Below are positions 26,041 through 35,874 of a DNA stretch of 64,000 nt, piece by piece. How positions within the stretch are numbered: the stretch's first letter is position 1; every line of letters begins with the position of its first letter. The stretch covers positions 3,100,001 through 3,164,000 of the forward strand of contig NZ_CAJIMS010000001.1 of assembly GCF_905175375.1 (NCBI RefSeq). Direction: 5' to 3'. The position numbers were made by a program, and so were the translations under genes. Source of the stretch: Chryseobacterium aquaeductus (GTDB lineage Bacteria; Bacteroidota; Bacteroidia; Flavobacteriales; Weeksellaceae). The notes under the pieces were generated by a model, which saw nothing but the letters and a program-made list of their open reading frames with translations, made no database searches and had not been told where the DNA came from.

Positions 26041-29000
26041 TTATTTCTTCTTTAAAGCTGTAAATCTGAAGTAAGAAGTCAACGCTAAAAGGAACATTGA
26101 AGCCAGGCCAATGTACACCCAAGCCGGAATCGGAACAGGATCACCTGCTGCGTATGAGTGAAGTCCGCTTAGATAATAGTTGACTCCAAAATAAGTCATA
26201 ACCATAGAACAGAATGCAAACATCGTTGCCACATGGAACGCCCATCTGCTTCTTAATCCGGGAACCAATCTCATGTGAAGGACAAAAGCATAAACCATAA
26301 TTGAAATGAATGCCCATGTTTCTTTTGGATCCCAACTCCAGTATCTTCCCCAAGATTCATTTGCCCAGATTCCGCCCAGAAAATTCCCTACCGTAAGTGC
26401 GAAAAGTCCCATCGTTAAAGACATTTCAGAAACAATTGCTAATTCTTTTAGTGTGGTATCATTGTGAAATTTAAATAAATCTTTATTGGAAATAATATAA
26501 AACACCAGTGATATTACTGCAATAACCATCGACAAGGCGAAGAAACCATAGCTTGACACAATAATCGCAACGTGTACAATCAACCAATATGATTTCAGTA
26601 CAGGAACCAAAGGTGTAATCTGTGGATCAAGTGCCGAACTTCCATGAGCAAATCCCATCATGATTACGGCAACCATAAATCCTGCTGCAGGAATTAGTGC
26701 ATTAGACATATTTCCTTTAGCTGCTAATTTCATGGTCCCTAAAGTAGCTCTTTGTTGCAAACTCGGCTTTCCAAAACCATAGTAGAACATCAATCCTGCA
26801 GAGATTCCGATCCACGAGATGAAAATGATTGCTTCGTAACCGTTACTCCAAGGTGCATGACCGGAAATATACCATCTTGCAACCAATCCTAAAAAGTGCA
26901 GGAAATAACCAGCTGTACCCAAAAGAATAATTGCTTTGATGATTTTGTTTAATAATTTTTTAGGCTTAAATAATTCTATAAAACCTAAGATCAGCAATAA
27001 GCTTCCTATAATTGTGTAGAAAATCAGAAGTTTAAAATTAAGATTCACCTCATTTAAAAATACTTCTAAATCAACTTTGTTTTTGGGAGGAACTACGCTT
27101 TTCCCCCACTTCTGTTGATATTCTGACAGTTTAGCTAATTCTTTATCTGCTTTGCTCCAGTCTCCTGTTTTCTCAGCCTGAAGTGCTTCAGCGAAGTAAG
27201 GACCCATCACTTGCTGAGATTCCGGATCCGGCTCCATTTTCTGGTCTAGCCAAGAATGCCAAGTATGATTCGGGTCGTTTTTTACAGGAACAATTCTCAT
27301 AAACTGTCCGCTGAAAAATTCATTGAAAATTTGAACTCTTTCGTTTATTTTAATGATCTGTTTGTCATATTCAGATTGTTCTGCCGGTTTTTTACGGAAA
27401 GCTGTGTTGTAATCTTCATCTAAAATATAGGTTAAATTACCATTAGCATCAGCGGGGAAAAGATTCATTAAAGAAGTATAGCCATCTTCATCAGCTTTTG
27501 TTTTTACCAAAAGATCTTTTCCTCCTTTAGAATCAATTTTGATCAACGGAACCATTGTCCAGCTTGGAGTGTCAGTATTGATGGATAAAAACCACTGGTT
27601 AGCGGTAAGATATTTTCCATCTGTTCCTTTGAATTTATCTTTTTTGTAGAGCTTCCTCAGTACATCCAAAGCTTGGGTATTGATCGGAACAATTCTTCCT
27701 TCATAATTCTGAACCAAAAGATAACCGAATTTATCTGCGTGTTCTTTGCTGATTTTATTTCTTGCAATGATCTCGTCAGGCGAAATCATTTTCATTTTCG
27801 TTAAAGGTGCAGCTGTGTTTTGCTGGGCTCTTGGTTGTGTCTGAACCGCCTGCGGAGCTGCTTCATGAGAATGATCATCACCTTCCACATGCACGTGTTC
27901 TCTGCTTCCGTCTGATGTTCCGTGTGTCTCTATTTTTTGAGCATTGAAACCGAAACTTAAAAATAATAGCAGAACTGCTGTAGCTCTTTTTTTGTTGATG
28001 TCCTTCAGCATTTTATTTAATTTCCAGAAGTGAGTTCCTTTCCAGAAGAACATCACAAACATTCCTCCAAATAAAAATGCATATCCGATATATGAAATTA
28101 AAGTTCCCCAAAAATCATGATTCACAGATAAAACGGTTCCCATTCTGTCTGGCGAAAAACTTGCCTGAAAAAAACGGTATCCTTTGTAATTCAATACATT
28201 ATTCATATAAATTTTGTAAGGAGTCTGTTTCCCTTCATCGATAATTTTCACGTGACTTTCGTACGCACTAGGCGATGAGCTTCCCGGATAAGTTTCCATC
28301 ACGAAATCATCTAATTTTAGTGCAAAAGGAGTATTGTAAATCTTCGGACCAAAACCTACCATTATATTAAGACCATCCATCGTTACTTGTTTGTAGGCAT
28401 TAGGATTTCCTCTTTCAACTGATAATTCAACGATTTGTTTGGTTTTAGGACCTTGAAGTTCTATAGTCATTATATCCGGAACATTTTGGTCTTTCTTTTT
28501 GTCGCCTTCAAATGCGGTAAGTTTACCTTTTTTCAGACCTTCAGGTACCACTAACTTCAGTTCATTAATGGTATATAAACTTCTCAAAACCAAAGGCTGA
28601 AACTGGTCTTTCACAGTAGTTCCGGTAGCCTGAGTTGCCATCGTCATAAAGTTGGCATCCACCGGAGTTTTAATTAAAATCTGTCCGTTTTCTTTTTTAA
28701 ATTCAACTGCACCGTCAATAGCTCTGTTGAATGTTACCAAAGTTCCGTTGATCGATTTTGTTTCACCTGGTTTGATGTATATATTTTGTCTCCCAGTTTC
28801 AGCTGTGGAAACCAAATGAAGATATTCTGCACCATTGGGATCAGTGATCAGACTGTCTTTTTTTCTTTGAACATAATCAAGAGTTTTCACTTTTACCGGC
28901 TTACCATGAAAATCATAAGTGGCCTTGAAATCTTTATGCAAAGGCGACATTAAATAAGGAACGTCTTGATAATTCAGAACATCGCCTTTATCTTCGATCT

Positions 29001-29373
29001 GAATTTTGAAGAAATGCTTATCAGTCACAATCTCATTAGACGTCTGTCCTTCTCTGATGACCATTTGACCTTCAAAACTCACGTATCTTGTAATAGCACC
29101 ACCAATAAAAATTAAGATAAAAGAAAGGTGAAAAACTAATACCGGCCATTTTTCTCTTCTCCAAAGGCGATATCGCGCAATATTACCACAGAAATTCAAA
29201 ATAAGCAGAACCATAATAAGCTCAAACCATTTTGCTTCATAGATTAAAGCTTTTGCTGTGGGAGTTCCATAGTCATTTTCTAAGAACGTTGCATACGCCA
29301 TCGAAAACGCATAAACCAGTAATAGAACAGCCATCGTTCTGGTTGAAATAAGAATATCTTGAATCTTCTTCAT
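26041..29373 (-). CDS. Fused CcsB-CcsA cytochrome c maturation protein
   Basis: The 1110-residue protein combines ResB/CcsB (N-terminal half: early helices, large periplasmic domain with FEGQMVIREGQTSNEIVTDKHFF) and CcsA/ResC (C-terminal half: many helices). The haem-handling WWD motif WGRYWSWDPKETW is at 1008-1020, and flanking histidines are in VLHMRL and AFHVAT. System II CcsBA exports haem and attaches it to CXXCH apocytochromes. The fused form is known in Bacteroidota and epsilonproteobacteria. A His-rich segment (THGTSDGSREHVHVEGDDHSHE) lies between the halves and could bind metal. It is transcribed divergently from ftsK. Confidence 0.93.
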   Translation of the reverse strand: MKKIQDILISTRTMAVLLLVYAFSMAYATFLENDYGTPTAKALIYEAKWFELIMVLLILNFCGNIARYRLWRREKWPVLVFHLSFILIFIGGAITRYVSFEGQMVIREGQTSNEIVTDKHFFKIQIEDKGDVLNYQDVPYLMSPLHKDFKATYDFHGKPVKVKTLDYVQRKKDSLITDPNGAEYLHLVSTAETGRQNIYIKPGETKSINGTLVTFNRAIDGAVEFKKENGQILIKTPVDANFMTMATQATGTTVKDQFQPLVLRSLYTINELKLVVPEGLKKGKLTAFEGDKKKDQNVPDIMTIELQGPKTKQIVELSVERGNPNAYKQVTMDGLNIMVGFGPKIYNTPFALKLDDFVMETYPGSSSPSAYESHVKIIDEGKQTPYKIYMNNVLNYKGYRFFQASFSPDRMGTVLSVNHDFWGTLISYIGYAFLFGGMFVMFFWKGTHFWKLNKMLKDINKKRATAVLLLFLSFGFNAQKIETHGTSDGSREHVHVEGDDHSHEAAPQAVQTQPRAQQNTAAPLTKMKMISPDEIIARNKISKEHADKFGYLLVQNYEGRIVPINTQALDVLRKLYKKDKFKGTDGKYLTANQWFLSINTDTPSWTMVPLIKIDSKGGKDLLVKTKADEDGYTSLMNLFPADANGNLTYILDEDYNTAFRKKPAEQSEYDKQIIKINERVQIFNEFFSGQFMRIVPVKNDPNHTWHSWLDQKMEPDPESQQVMGPYFAEALQAEKTGDWSKADKELAKLSEYQQKWGKSVVPPKNKVDLEVFLNEVNLNFKLLIFYTIIGSLLLILGFIELFKPKKLLNKIIKAIILLGTAGYFLHFLGLVARWYISGHAPWSNGYEAIIFISWIGISAGLMFYYGFGKPSLQQRATLGTMKLAAKGNMSNALIPAAGFMVAVIMMGFAHGSSALDPQITPLVPVLKSYWLIVHVAIIVSSYGFFALSMVIAVISLVFYIISNKDLFKFHNDTTLKELAIVSEMSLTMGLFALTVGNFLGGIWANESWGRYWSWDPKETWAFISIMVYAFVLHMRLVPGLRSRWAFHVATMFAFCSMVMTYFGVNYYLSGLHSYAAGDPVPIPAWVYIGLASMFLLALTSYFRFTALKKK

Positions 29374-29394
29374 GATTTTTTTTTACTTGACTTG

Positions 29395-29402
29395 CAAAAA
29401 TA
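29395..29402 (-). promoter_or_regulatory. -7 box of the ccsBA gene
   Basis: TATTTTTG on the minus strand, 22 bases upstream of the ATG, matches TAnnTTTG. A spaced TTG was not found. Confidence 0.4.
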
Positions 29403-29589
29403 AGGATGATTAAACGAAAGGGAGATAAAAAAAGCTGTTTTTTGTCATTAGAAGCCTTTTAAAACGTTATTTTGAATCATTCTTAATAGTTTTAAATTCA
29501 TTGTAAAATTTATAAATATCTAAGGGTAAATCTGATAAAATAAGACCTCGTTTTGATTAAAAAAAATAAAGACAATATTAAAAAAACAC

Positions 29590-29597
29590 TAAATTTG
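29590..29597 (+). promoter_or_regulatory. -7 box of the ftsK operon
   Basis: TAAATTTG lies 15 bases before the ftsK ATG, implying a very short leader. The 238-base divergent region 29374-29611 is otherwise AT-rich with no other clear element. Confidence 0.45.
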
Positions 29598-29611
29598 CGG
29601 AGATTGACATT

Positions 29612-32140
29612 ATGGAAAAGAAAACACAAAAATCACAAGCAGATTCGTCTGAAAAAGGTAATTTTTTATCTAAGCCTCGTATATTCTTCGGATTAACTTT
29701 CATAGTTTTTTCCGCAGTTCTAGCACTTTCTTTCATTTCATATTTAATGAATTGGAAATCAGATCAAAGCCAGGCTGGAACGATGCTAGACAAAAGCATA
29801 CAGTCTTCCAATATTTTTGGGAAGCTGGGCGATTGGCTGGGCAATATTTTCATCTTCGAAAGTATAGGTATTGCTTCTTTCATAGTAGCATTTCTTTTCG
29901 TGGTTTTCGGAACAATGATTTTGAAGAAAAAGATTTTCAAACCCTGGATGACTTTTGGTCATTCTCTGTTCTTTATCTGTTGGCTTCCGATCTTTTTTGG
30001 AGCGATTACCAAAGGTCAGGGAAATGCTGGACTATTAAGCGGAGTTTACGGTTACCAAATCATGGATTCTTTAAATGCAATTATCGGAACGGTCGGTCTT
30101 TGGCTTGTTTTGGTGGTGAGTATTGCGTTGTATTTTATACTTGAATTTAATCTGAGACCAAGCTCAATCAAATCAAAATTTAACGAAATCAATGAAAATA
30201 CAATTGGCAGAGTAAAATCAATGATGCCAAACTCGAGTGAAAATTTTGAGGCTGATGAAGAATTGGAAAACGAAATTCAGGAGTCTACATCAAATATCAA
30301 AGTCACAGATCTCACAGAGAATAGCAAGGCTGAAAAACCTGTAAAAGCTGCAGTTGTTTCAAACGAAAATCAGTCTTCTGTAAATTTAGAAACCATTGTA
30401 ACACCAAATCAGACTTCTTTTGAGGAAGGTAAAAAAGATTTTTCGCAATCTCTAAATTTAGATCTAAATACAAAACCAAGTATTCCTGTTGTAAAATCTG
30501 AAGATGCTTTTGAAATTAAACCTTCAATACCTTCTGCAGACGGAATTAAATTTAATGTAGAAGTTGCTCCAGCTGTTGAGATTTTGACGGATTCTGAAAA
30601 GCAATCGAATGATTTGATCGAAAAACATGGTTTGTATGATCATCGTTTAGATTTGGCTAAATTTCAAATGCCAACTTTAGATTTGCTGAAAGATTACGGA
30701 AATGAAGAAATTTCGGTTAATAAAGAAGAATTAGAAGAAAATAAAAATAAAATCGTCGGGTTATTGAAGAATTTCAACGTTGGTATTGCCGAAATCAAGG
30801 CGACCATCGGACCAACGGTTACCTTATACGAAATCGTACCCGAAGCGGGAATCAGAGTTTCTGCAATTAAAAAACTTCAGGACGATATTGCATTGAATCT
30901 TTCGGCTTTAGGAATCAGAATCATCGCGCCAATGCCTGGAAAAGGAACGATCGGGATTGAAGTTCCGAGAAAAAATCCTACCATGGTTTCTATGCGTTCG
31001 GTGATTGCTTCTCAGAAATTCCAGAATACAGATATGGATCTTCCGGTAGTGTTTGGAAAAACAATTTCCAACGAAGTTTTCATGGCAGATTTATCAAAAA
31101 TGCCTCACCTTTTGATGGCGGGTTCTACAGGACAAGGAAAATCTGTTGGTATTAATGCAATTTTGACTTCCCTACTCTACAAAAAACATCCAAGCGAATT
31201 GAAGTTTGTGATGGTAGATCCTAAAAAAGTGGAACTTTCATTATATTCAAAAATCGAAAGACATTATTTGGCGAAACTTCCGGATTCGGATGATGCGATT
31301 ATAACGGACACACATAAAGTAATCAATACTTTGAATTCTCTTTGTGTAGAAATGGATCAGCGATATGATTTGCTTAAAAATGCTTTCTGTAAAAATTTAA
31401 AAGAATACAATAAGAAATTCAGCGAAAGAAAACTAAATCCCGATAACGGACACCGATATTTGCCATACATTGTTTTGGTGGTTGACGAATTTGCAGATTT
31501 GATCATGACTGCCGGAAAAGAAGTTGAACTTCCTATCGCAAGATTGGCGCAGTTGGCGAGAGCTGTTGGAATTCACTTAATAGTTGCTACGCAAAGACCT
31601 TCTGTAAATGTAATTACGGGTATGATTAAAGCAAACTTCCCGGCAAGGGCGGCATTCAGAGTGATTTCAAGTGTAGATTCAAGAACGATTCTGGATTCTC
31701 CGGGAGCAGATCAATTGATCGGGAAAGGCGACATGCTTTATTTTAATGGTAACGAAATTTTAAGACTTCAATGTGCATTTATCGATACTCCTGAAGTTGA
31801 AAGACTGGCAGAATTTATTGGCGAACAAAAAGGGTATGCATCTGCTTTTATGCTTCCTGAATATGTAAATGAAGAAGCAACAAGTTCAGTAGGAGCATTT
31901 GACCCTAATGAGAAAGATGCGTTGTTTGAAGATGCTGCAAGAATCATTGTTTCTACTCAGCAAGGTTCTACTTCCATGCTTCAGAGACAATTGAAATTGG
32001 GATACAACAGAGCCGGAAGAATTATGGATCAGCTTGAAGCAAGCGGTATTGTTGGAGGATTTAACGGTGCAAAAGCGAGAGAAGTTTTGATCAGCGATCT
32101 CAATTCTTTGGAACAGTTTTTGGAAGACCTGCGAAATTAA
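29612..32140 (+). CDS. ftsK: DNA translocase FtsK
   Basis: The 842-residue septal DNA pump has four hydrophobic segments between 24 and 180 anchoring it in the inner membrane, a Ser/Glu/Asn-rich linker (about 185-330), and the RecA-like motor. Walker A is GSTGQGKS (504-511) and Walker B is in YIVLVVDEFADL. The C-terminal winged-helix gamma domain contains GSTSMLQRQLKLGYNRAGRIMDQLE. It moves chromosome dimers toward dif for XerCD resolution. The linker is short compared with E. coli FtsK, as in most non-enterobacteria. It is the first gene of ftsK-lolA-lptF/G. Confidence 0.97.
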   Translation: MEKKTQKSQADSSEKGNFLSKPRIFFGLTFIVFSAVLALSFISYLMNWKSDQSQAGTMLDKSIQSSNIFGKLGDWLGNIFIFESIGIASFIVAFLFVVFGTMILKKKIFKPWMTFGHSLFFICWLPIFFGAITKGQGNAGLLSGVYGYQIMDSLNAIIGTVGLWLVLVVSIALYFILEFNLRPSSIKSKFNEINENTIGRVKSMMPNSSENFEADEELENEIQESTSNIKVTDLTENSKAEKPVKAAVVSNENQSSVNLETIVTPNQTSFEEGKKDFSQSLNLDLNTKPSIPVVKSEDAFEIKPSIPSADGIKFNVEVAPAVEILTDSEKQSNDLIEKHGLYDHRLDLAKFQMPTLDLLKDYGNEEISVNKEELEENKNKIVGLLKNFNVGIAEIKATIGPTVTLYEIVPEAGIRVSAIKKLQDDIALNLSALGIRIIAPMPGKGTIGIEVPRKNPTMVSMRSVIASQKFQNTDMDLPVVFGKTISNEVFMADLSKMPHLLMAGSTGQGKSVGINAILTSLLYKKHPSELKFVMVDPKKVELSLYSKIERHYLAKLPDSDDAIITDTHKVINTLNSLCVEMDQRYDLLKNAFCKNLKEYNKKFSERKLNPDNGHRYLPYIVLVVDEFADLIMTAGKEVELPIARLAQLARAVGIHLIVATQRPSVNVITGMIKANFPARAAFRVISSVDSRTILDSPGADQLIGKGDMLYFNGNEILRLQCAFIDTPEVERLAEFIGEQKGYASAFMLPEYVNEEATSSVGAFDPNEKDALFEDAARIIVSTQQGSTSMLQRQLKLGYNRAGRIMDQLEASGIVGGFNGAKAREVLISDLNSLEQFLEDLRN

Positions 32141-32212
32141 AACAAGTCAGGTCATTATTTAACTTTTGACATTTTGAAGTGTCTAAAGATCAGAAAAATT
32201 AGAAAAAGAAAC

Positions 32213-32860
32213 ATGAAAAAAATAATTTCAAAAATAGTATTAGCAGGGTTTGTTGCAGGAAGTATTGGTTTTGTAAATGCTCAAAAAATTGATGCAAAAG
32301 CAAAAAAGATATTGGATGACGTAACGGCTAATTACAAGTCTAAAAAAAACTCGTATTTTAAATTTGCTTTTGGAAGCGGCGTAAACGGTACGGTGAGTAA
32401 AAACGAACCGGGAATTTATTACACAGCCGGAGACAAATACAAATTGAAAATCATGGAAACCGAACAGATTTTTGATGGTAGCAAAATTTATAACATCAAT
32501 ACTGAAGATAAAGAAGTAACGGTAGCAAAACCTAACGAGAGCTCTACAATGTTCTCTCCTATCAATTATCTTACTTCGTACAGAAATGATTACAATGTTT
32601 CTTATAATGGTAAAAAGACAGTTGATGGGGTGAGTGCAGATTTTATTAAATTAACTCCGGTAAAATCAAACGGATTAAAATATATCTACATTTATATAGA
32701 CGGAGCAAAAAAGCAAATGCTGAAGCTGGAACAGCATGGCAACAACAAAGATATTGCGGTAATTTCGATTAAAGAATATAAAGAAAACCAACAACTGGAC
32801 CCCAATATGTTTGTTTTTGATAAGAATAAATTCAAAAATTATCTTGTTACAGAATTATAA
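32213..32860 (+). CDS. lolA: Outer-membrane lipoprotein carrier LolA
   Basis: From ATG 32213 (MKKIISKIVLAGFVAGSIGF) the protein is 215 residues with a signal peptide cut near NAQ. The mature half-barrel is typical of LolA/LolB: the early strand NSYFKFAFGSG, MEQIF-like EQIFDGSKIYNINTEDKEVTV, and late DPNMFVFDKNKFKNY. LolA shuttles lipoproteins through the periplasm. The longer frame from 32174 lacks a sensible N terminus. It lies 72 bases after ftsK and is probably cotranscribed. Confidence 0.9.
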   Translation: MKKIISKIVLAGFVAGSIGFVNAQKIDAKAKKILDDVTANYKSKKNSYFKFAFGSGVNGTVSKNEPGIYYTAGDKYKLKIMETEQIFDGSKIYNINTEDKEVTVAKPNESSTMFSPINYLTSYRNDYNVSYNGKKTVDGVSADFIKLTPVKSNGLKYIYIYIDGAKKQMLKLEQHGNNKDIAVISIKEYKENQQLDPNMFVFDKNKFKNYLVTEL

Positions 32861-32882
32861 TTCTAAATATCTATTAAAATTT

Positions 32883-32913
32883 AAAGTCACAAAGGAAACT
32901 TTGTGGCTTTTTC
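32883..32913 (+). terminator. Hairpin between lolA and lptF/G
   Basis: AAAGTCACAAAG (32883-32894) pairs with CTTTGTGGCTTT (32899-32910) over loop GAAA with one mismatch and a following T run. It may reduce but not abolish readthrough into the permease gene 18 bases on. Confidence 0.65.
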
Positions 32914-32927
32914 ATTAATTTTGGCGA

Positions 32928-34382
32928 ATGTTTAAAATATTAGACCGATATATCATTAAAACCTTTTTTGGTCCGTTCTTTTTTATATTCAGTGTATTGT
33001 TTTTCATTTTCATTGTAAACATTGTCTGGATTCAGCTTGGGCAGTTTATGGGAAAAGGTCTTACCACACTGCAGATTATGAAGCTTCTCTTCTACTTGGG
33101 AGTGAATGTGGTGAGTATGGTTTTACCTTTGACGATACTTTTGGCAAGCATCATGTCTTTTGGTGAATTTGGCGAACGGTACGAATTGGCAGCAATGAAA
33201 GCCGCAGGAATATCTCTGACCAGAGTAATGATGCCACTTTTGGGAGTCGTTACCATCATGGCAATCCTGCTCTATTTCTTTTCCAGTAATATCATTCCAG
33301 ATTTTCAGCGAAAGGCAAAAAACATGCTTTTCAATATTGCACAGACAAAACCTGCACTCAACTTTACGCCTGGTCAGTTCATTGATCAATTACCGGGATA
33401 TATGGTTAAATTTGATAAAATTGAAGGTGAAGAAGGTCGTGATCTGGAAGGAGTTTTCATTCATAAAAAAGCAAGCACCTTTGAAAATCAACAGACAATT
33501 ACTGCTCAAAAAGGAAGGTTTGCTTTGGCTAAAAATAAAAACTATCAACAACTTATTCTTTACAACGGTTATATCGTAGAAGATAGCTATGCAGGAAAAT
33601 CTGAAAATGTAAGATTAAAACAACCAGATCAGGCAATAAAATTTGATACACTTGTCACACATTTCGACATAAGTGAAATCATCAATAAGGCGATCGAACA
33701 AGAAAAGATCACAGAAGATTACCGCTTTCAGAATTTTAATGAATTATTTGGTAATATAGATAAAACAAAAAAAGACAATGAAAAACTGACAACAAATATT
33801 GGGAATGAGGTTTTGTCTCAGACCAGTTCGGTAGTTAGTTATATGGATAAAAACAAAACAAAAGCTCCCGTAAAATCCCAGTTTAAATTAGATACTATAA
33901 AAGTTGATAAAAAACTTGAGATGATCTACAATGCTCACAGCAGATTAGATAATCTGAAAACAACATTAGATTCAAAAAATCAGGAGCTTAATCCAAGTGT
34001 TAAGTATTTCAATAAAATCGTGATTTATCAGCAGAGAATGGTTACCTATTCTTTCACATGTATTATTTTCTTTATGATCGGATCGAGTTTGGGATCAATC
34101 ATCAGAAAAGGCGGAATGGGAGTTCCCGTGATCGTTGCCATCGTTATTTTCATTATATTTTATGTGATCAACGTCGGTTTTGAAAACATTGCCTGGTCTG
34201 GAAAGATGGATCCTTATCTGGCAGCCTGGCTTCCCAATATGATTTTATTCCCTTTTGGAGTTTTGCTCACGTATAAAGCATTGACAGATTCTCAATTATT
34301 TGATTCTGAAAAATACAAAACTTTCTTTAAACCTGTTACAAAGCTTTTTGTAAAAGATAAAGAACATAAACGTTATCAATAA
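32928..34382 (+). CDS. LptF/LptG-family lipopolysaccharide export permease
   Basis: The 484-residue inner-membrane protein fits the YjgP/YjgQ family, which extracts LPS from the membrane with LptB and LptC. The N terminus MFKILDRYIIKTFFGPFFFIFS and the FGEFGERYELAAMKAAGISLTRVM coupling helix are diagnostic. Three more helices lie at the C terminus (about 375-460). The periplasmic middle is longer than in E. coli LptF/G because of a polar insertion around 250-340. Which of F or G it represents is not decided. Confidence 0.92.
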   Translation: MFKILDRYIIKTFFGPFFFIFSVLFFIFIVNIVWIQLGQFMGKGLTTLQIMKLLFYLGVNVVSMVLPLTILLASIMSFGEFGERYELAAMKAAGISLTRVMMPLLGVVTIMAILLYFFSSNIIPDFQRKAKNMLFNIAQTKPALNFTPGQFIDQLPGYMVKFDKIEGEEGRDLEGVFIHKKASTFENQQTITAQKGRFALAKNKNYQQLILYNGYIVEDSYAGKSENVRLKQPDQAIKFDTLVTHFDISEIINKAIEQEKITEDYRFQNFNELFGNIDKTKKDNEKLTTNIGNEVLSQTSSVVSYMDKNKTKAPVKSQFKLDTIKVDKKLEMIYNAHSRLDNLKTTLDSKNQELNPSVKYFNKIVIYQQRMVTYSFTCIIFFMIGSSLGSIIRKGGMGVPVIVAIVIFIIFYVINVGFENIAWSGKMDPYLAAWLPNMILFPFGVLLTYKALTDSQLFDSEKYKTFFKPVTKLFVKDKEHKRYQ

Positions 34383-34387
34383 AATAC

Positions 34388-34418
34388 AATCCGGAGCTTA
34401 TCTCCGGATTTTTTTTGT
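34388..34418 (+). terminator. Terminator of the ftsK-lolA-lptF/G operon
   Basis: AATCCGGAG (34388-34396), loop CTTAT, CTCCGGATT (34402-34410), then eight T. A strong canonical terminator. Confidence 0.9.
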
Positions 34419-34532
34419 CTAATTGAAACAGTGTTTAAAAATCATTTACTGTAATTTAATTTAAATTTTTATCAAAAAATTTTAAAATATTGAATTCCCG
34501 AAAAAAAATCTCATATTTATAGCTTAATTTAA

Positions 34533-35339
34533 ATGAAATTAATAATGAAAAAAGTTTTACTGTTTGGCTTGTTCAGTTTGATGACGTCAAGCGTTTACGC
34601 ACAAGATGAAAACACAGATTACGAACTGAAAGCGGATGAAAAATTTGGGTATGTCATTGATAAAAACGGAAAGAAAATAGAAGGAATTGTAAGATTGGCG
34701 GGAAGCGATATGAGTCCGTGGGTCAATCAGAAAAAAGTAAAATTCATTGCTACAACGGATATCGACAAATCTAGGAAAAAGCAAAAGTTTACAACGATGG
34801 ATTCTGATGATTTGAAAGAGTATGTTGCCTACGACGACAGCAATAACGAAAGACATTTTGAAGTTGTAAAGTATACCAATACCAAAGAAGGCTTTAACTC
34901 AGCGACTGGCGGTTTAAGCGGAAACATCAAAGCCTTTAATAATCTTACCAAAAGCAATCAATTTGCGGAAGTTGTAACAGACGGTAAAATAAAGGTTTAT
35001 AAATTATATGGTTACCCTACGACTTTCTCAGCCGGACAAAGCCAAATCGATAAAGCTGATCAGGAAACTGAAAGAATGAGAAAAAATCCGTCTTTTATTT
35101 ACACCAAAAAAGGCAGTAAGCTAAAAGAATTAGATCTTAAAGAATCAAAAATCATCACCGCAGACTGTAGTTATGTAAAGGGAAAAATTGCAAGTGGCTC
35201 TTATGCTTCTCTTAAAAATGATGAGAAAAAAAGATCTGGTTTAGGGAGATTAATAAAAAGTCAGATTGACGATGTGATGTCTAATGTTCCTCAGATCGTA
35301 GATGAAGTGATTTTAGATTACAACGAAAACTGTAAATAG
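34533..35339 (+). CDS. Exported protein of unknown function
   Basis: The 268-residue protein starts MKLIMKKVLLFGLFSLMTSS and is cleaved near VYAQ; an alternative ATG at 34545 keeps the signal peptide intact. The mature part is basic and contains a DKNGKKIEGIVRL strand-turn, DSDDLKEYVAYDD, and a Lys-rich stretch SKLKELDLKESKIITADCSYVKGKI. Two cysteines (one in ADCSY and one at the very end) could pair. The pattern DKNGKKIEG suggests a beta-rich envelope protein. I recognise no family. Confidence 0.8.
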   Translation: MKLIMKKVLLFGLFSLMTSSVYAQDENTDYELKADEKFGYVIDKNGKKIEGIVRLAGSDMSPWVNQKKVKFIATTDIDKSRKKQKFTTMDSDDLKEYVAYDDSNNERHFEVVKYTNTKEGFNSATGGLSGNIKAFNNLTKSNQFAEVVTDGKIKVYKLYGYPTTFSAGQSQIDKADQETERMRKNPSFIYTKKGSKLKELDLKESKIITADCSYVKGKIASGSYASLKNDEKKRSGLGRLIKSQIDDVMSNVPQIVDEVILDYNENCK

Positions 35340-35362
35340 TTTTTTTTGAAATAGAAATTGAG

Positions 35363-35387
35363 CAACTGCTTTTGCAGTTGTTTTTTT
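35363..35387 (+). terminator. Terminator after the 34533 gene
   Basis: CAACTGC (35363-35369), loop TTTT, GCAGTTG (35374-35380), followed by seven T. Confidence 0.85.
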
Positions 35388-35474
35388 AAATTCAAGTTGG
35401 CAACGCAAATTATTTTTTAACTGTTAAAATGATATTTTTCATTACCTTTAAATAAATCATTTAATTCTTTTCAA

Positions 35475-35813
35475 ATGAAAAAATTATTACTCATCCTATT
35501 AGTCAGTACGAGCGTTTTCACTTTTGCTCAACAAACTGATAAAGAAACCTATATTAAAAAAGAAAGCGTTGGAGGAAAGCTCGATTTTACAAAACGTATT
35601 GAAGAAAAATATAAAGATGCGCCGTTCATCAAATTTGGAGACACGTTATTTAACAAAAAAGATTTTGCTATATTACTTTGGGCTGCCAACGTGAGAACAG
35701 CTGGAATTGAATCTCTTGATGTGACTGAAAAATTATGGGAAGAAATCAATAAAAGAAATTTATCTGACGCAGAAAAAAAAGCTTTGAAAACAGGGTTTGA
35801 AGCTAAATTTTAA
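35475..35813 (+). CDS. Small exported protein of unknown function
   Basis: A 112-residue protein with a signal peptide (MKKLLLILLVSTSVFTFAQQ) and a short mature domain of about 93 residues. The mature part is mixed: polar start (TDKETYIKKESVGGKLDF), PFIKFGDTLFNKKDFAILLWAANVRTAG in the middle, and a helical C terminus (LTEKLWEEINKRNLSDAEKKALK-like). No catalytic motif is seen. It lies in a run of three orphan exported proteins, each with its own upstream gap, so they are probably not one operon. Confidence 0.78.
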   Translation: MKKLLLILLVSTSVFTFAQQTDKETYIKKESVGGKLDFTKRIEEKYKDAPFIKFGDTLFNKKDFAILLWAANVRTAGIESLDVTEKLWEEINKRNLSDAEKKALKTGFEAKF

Positions 35814-35874
35814 AAACAAAAATTAAACTGCATATTTTTTGTTTTAAAGATCATCAAATCTAAAAATCATTACA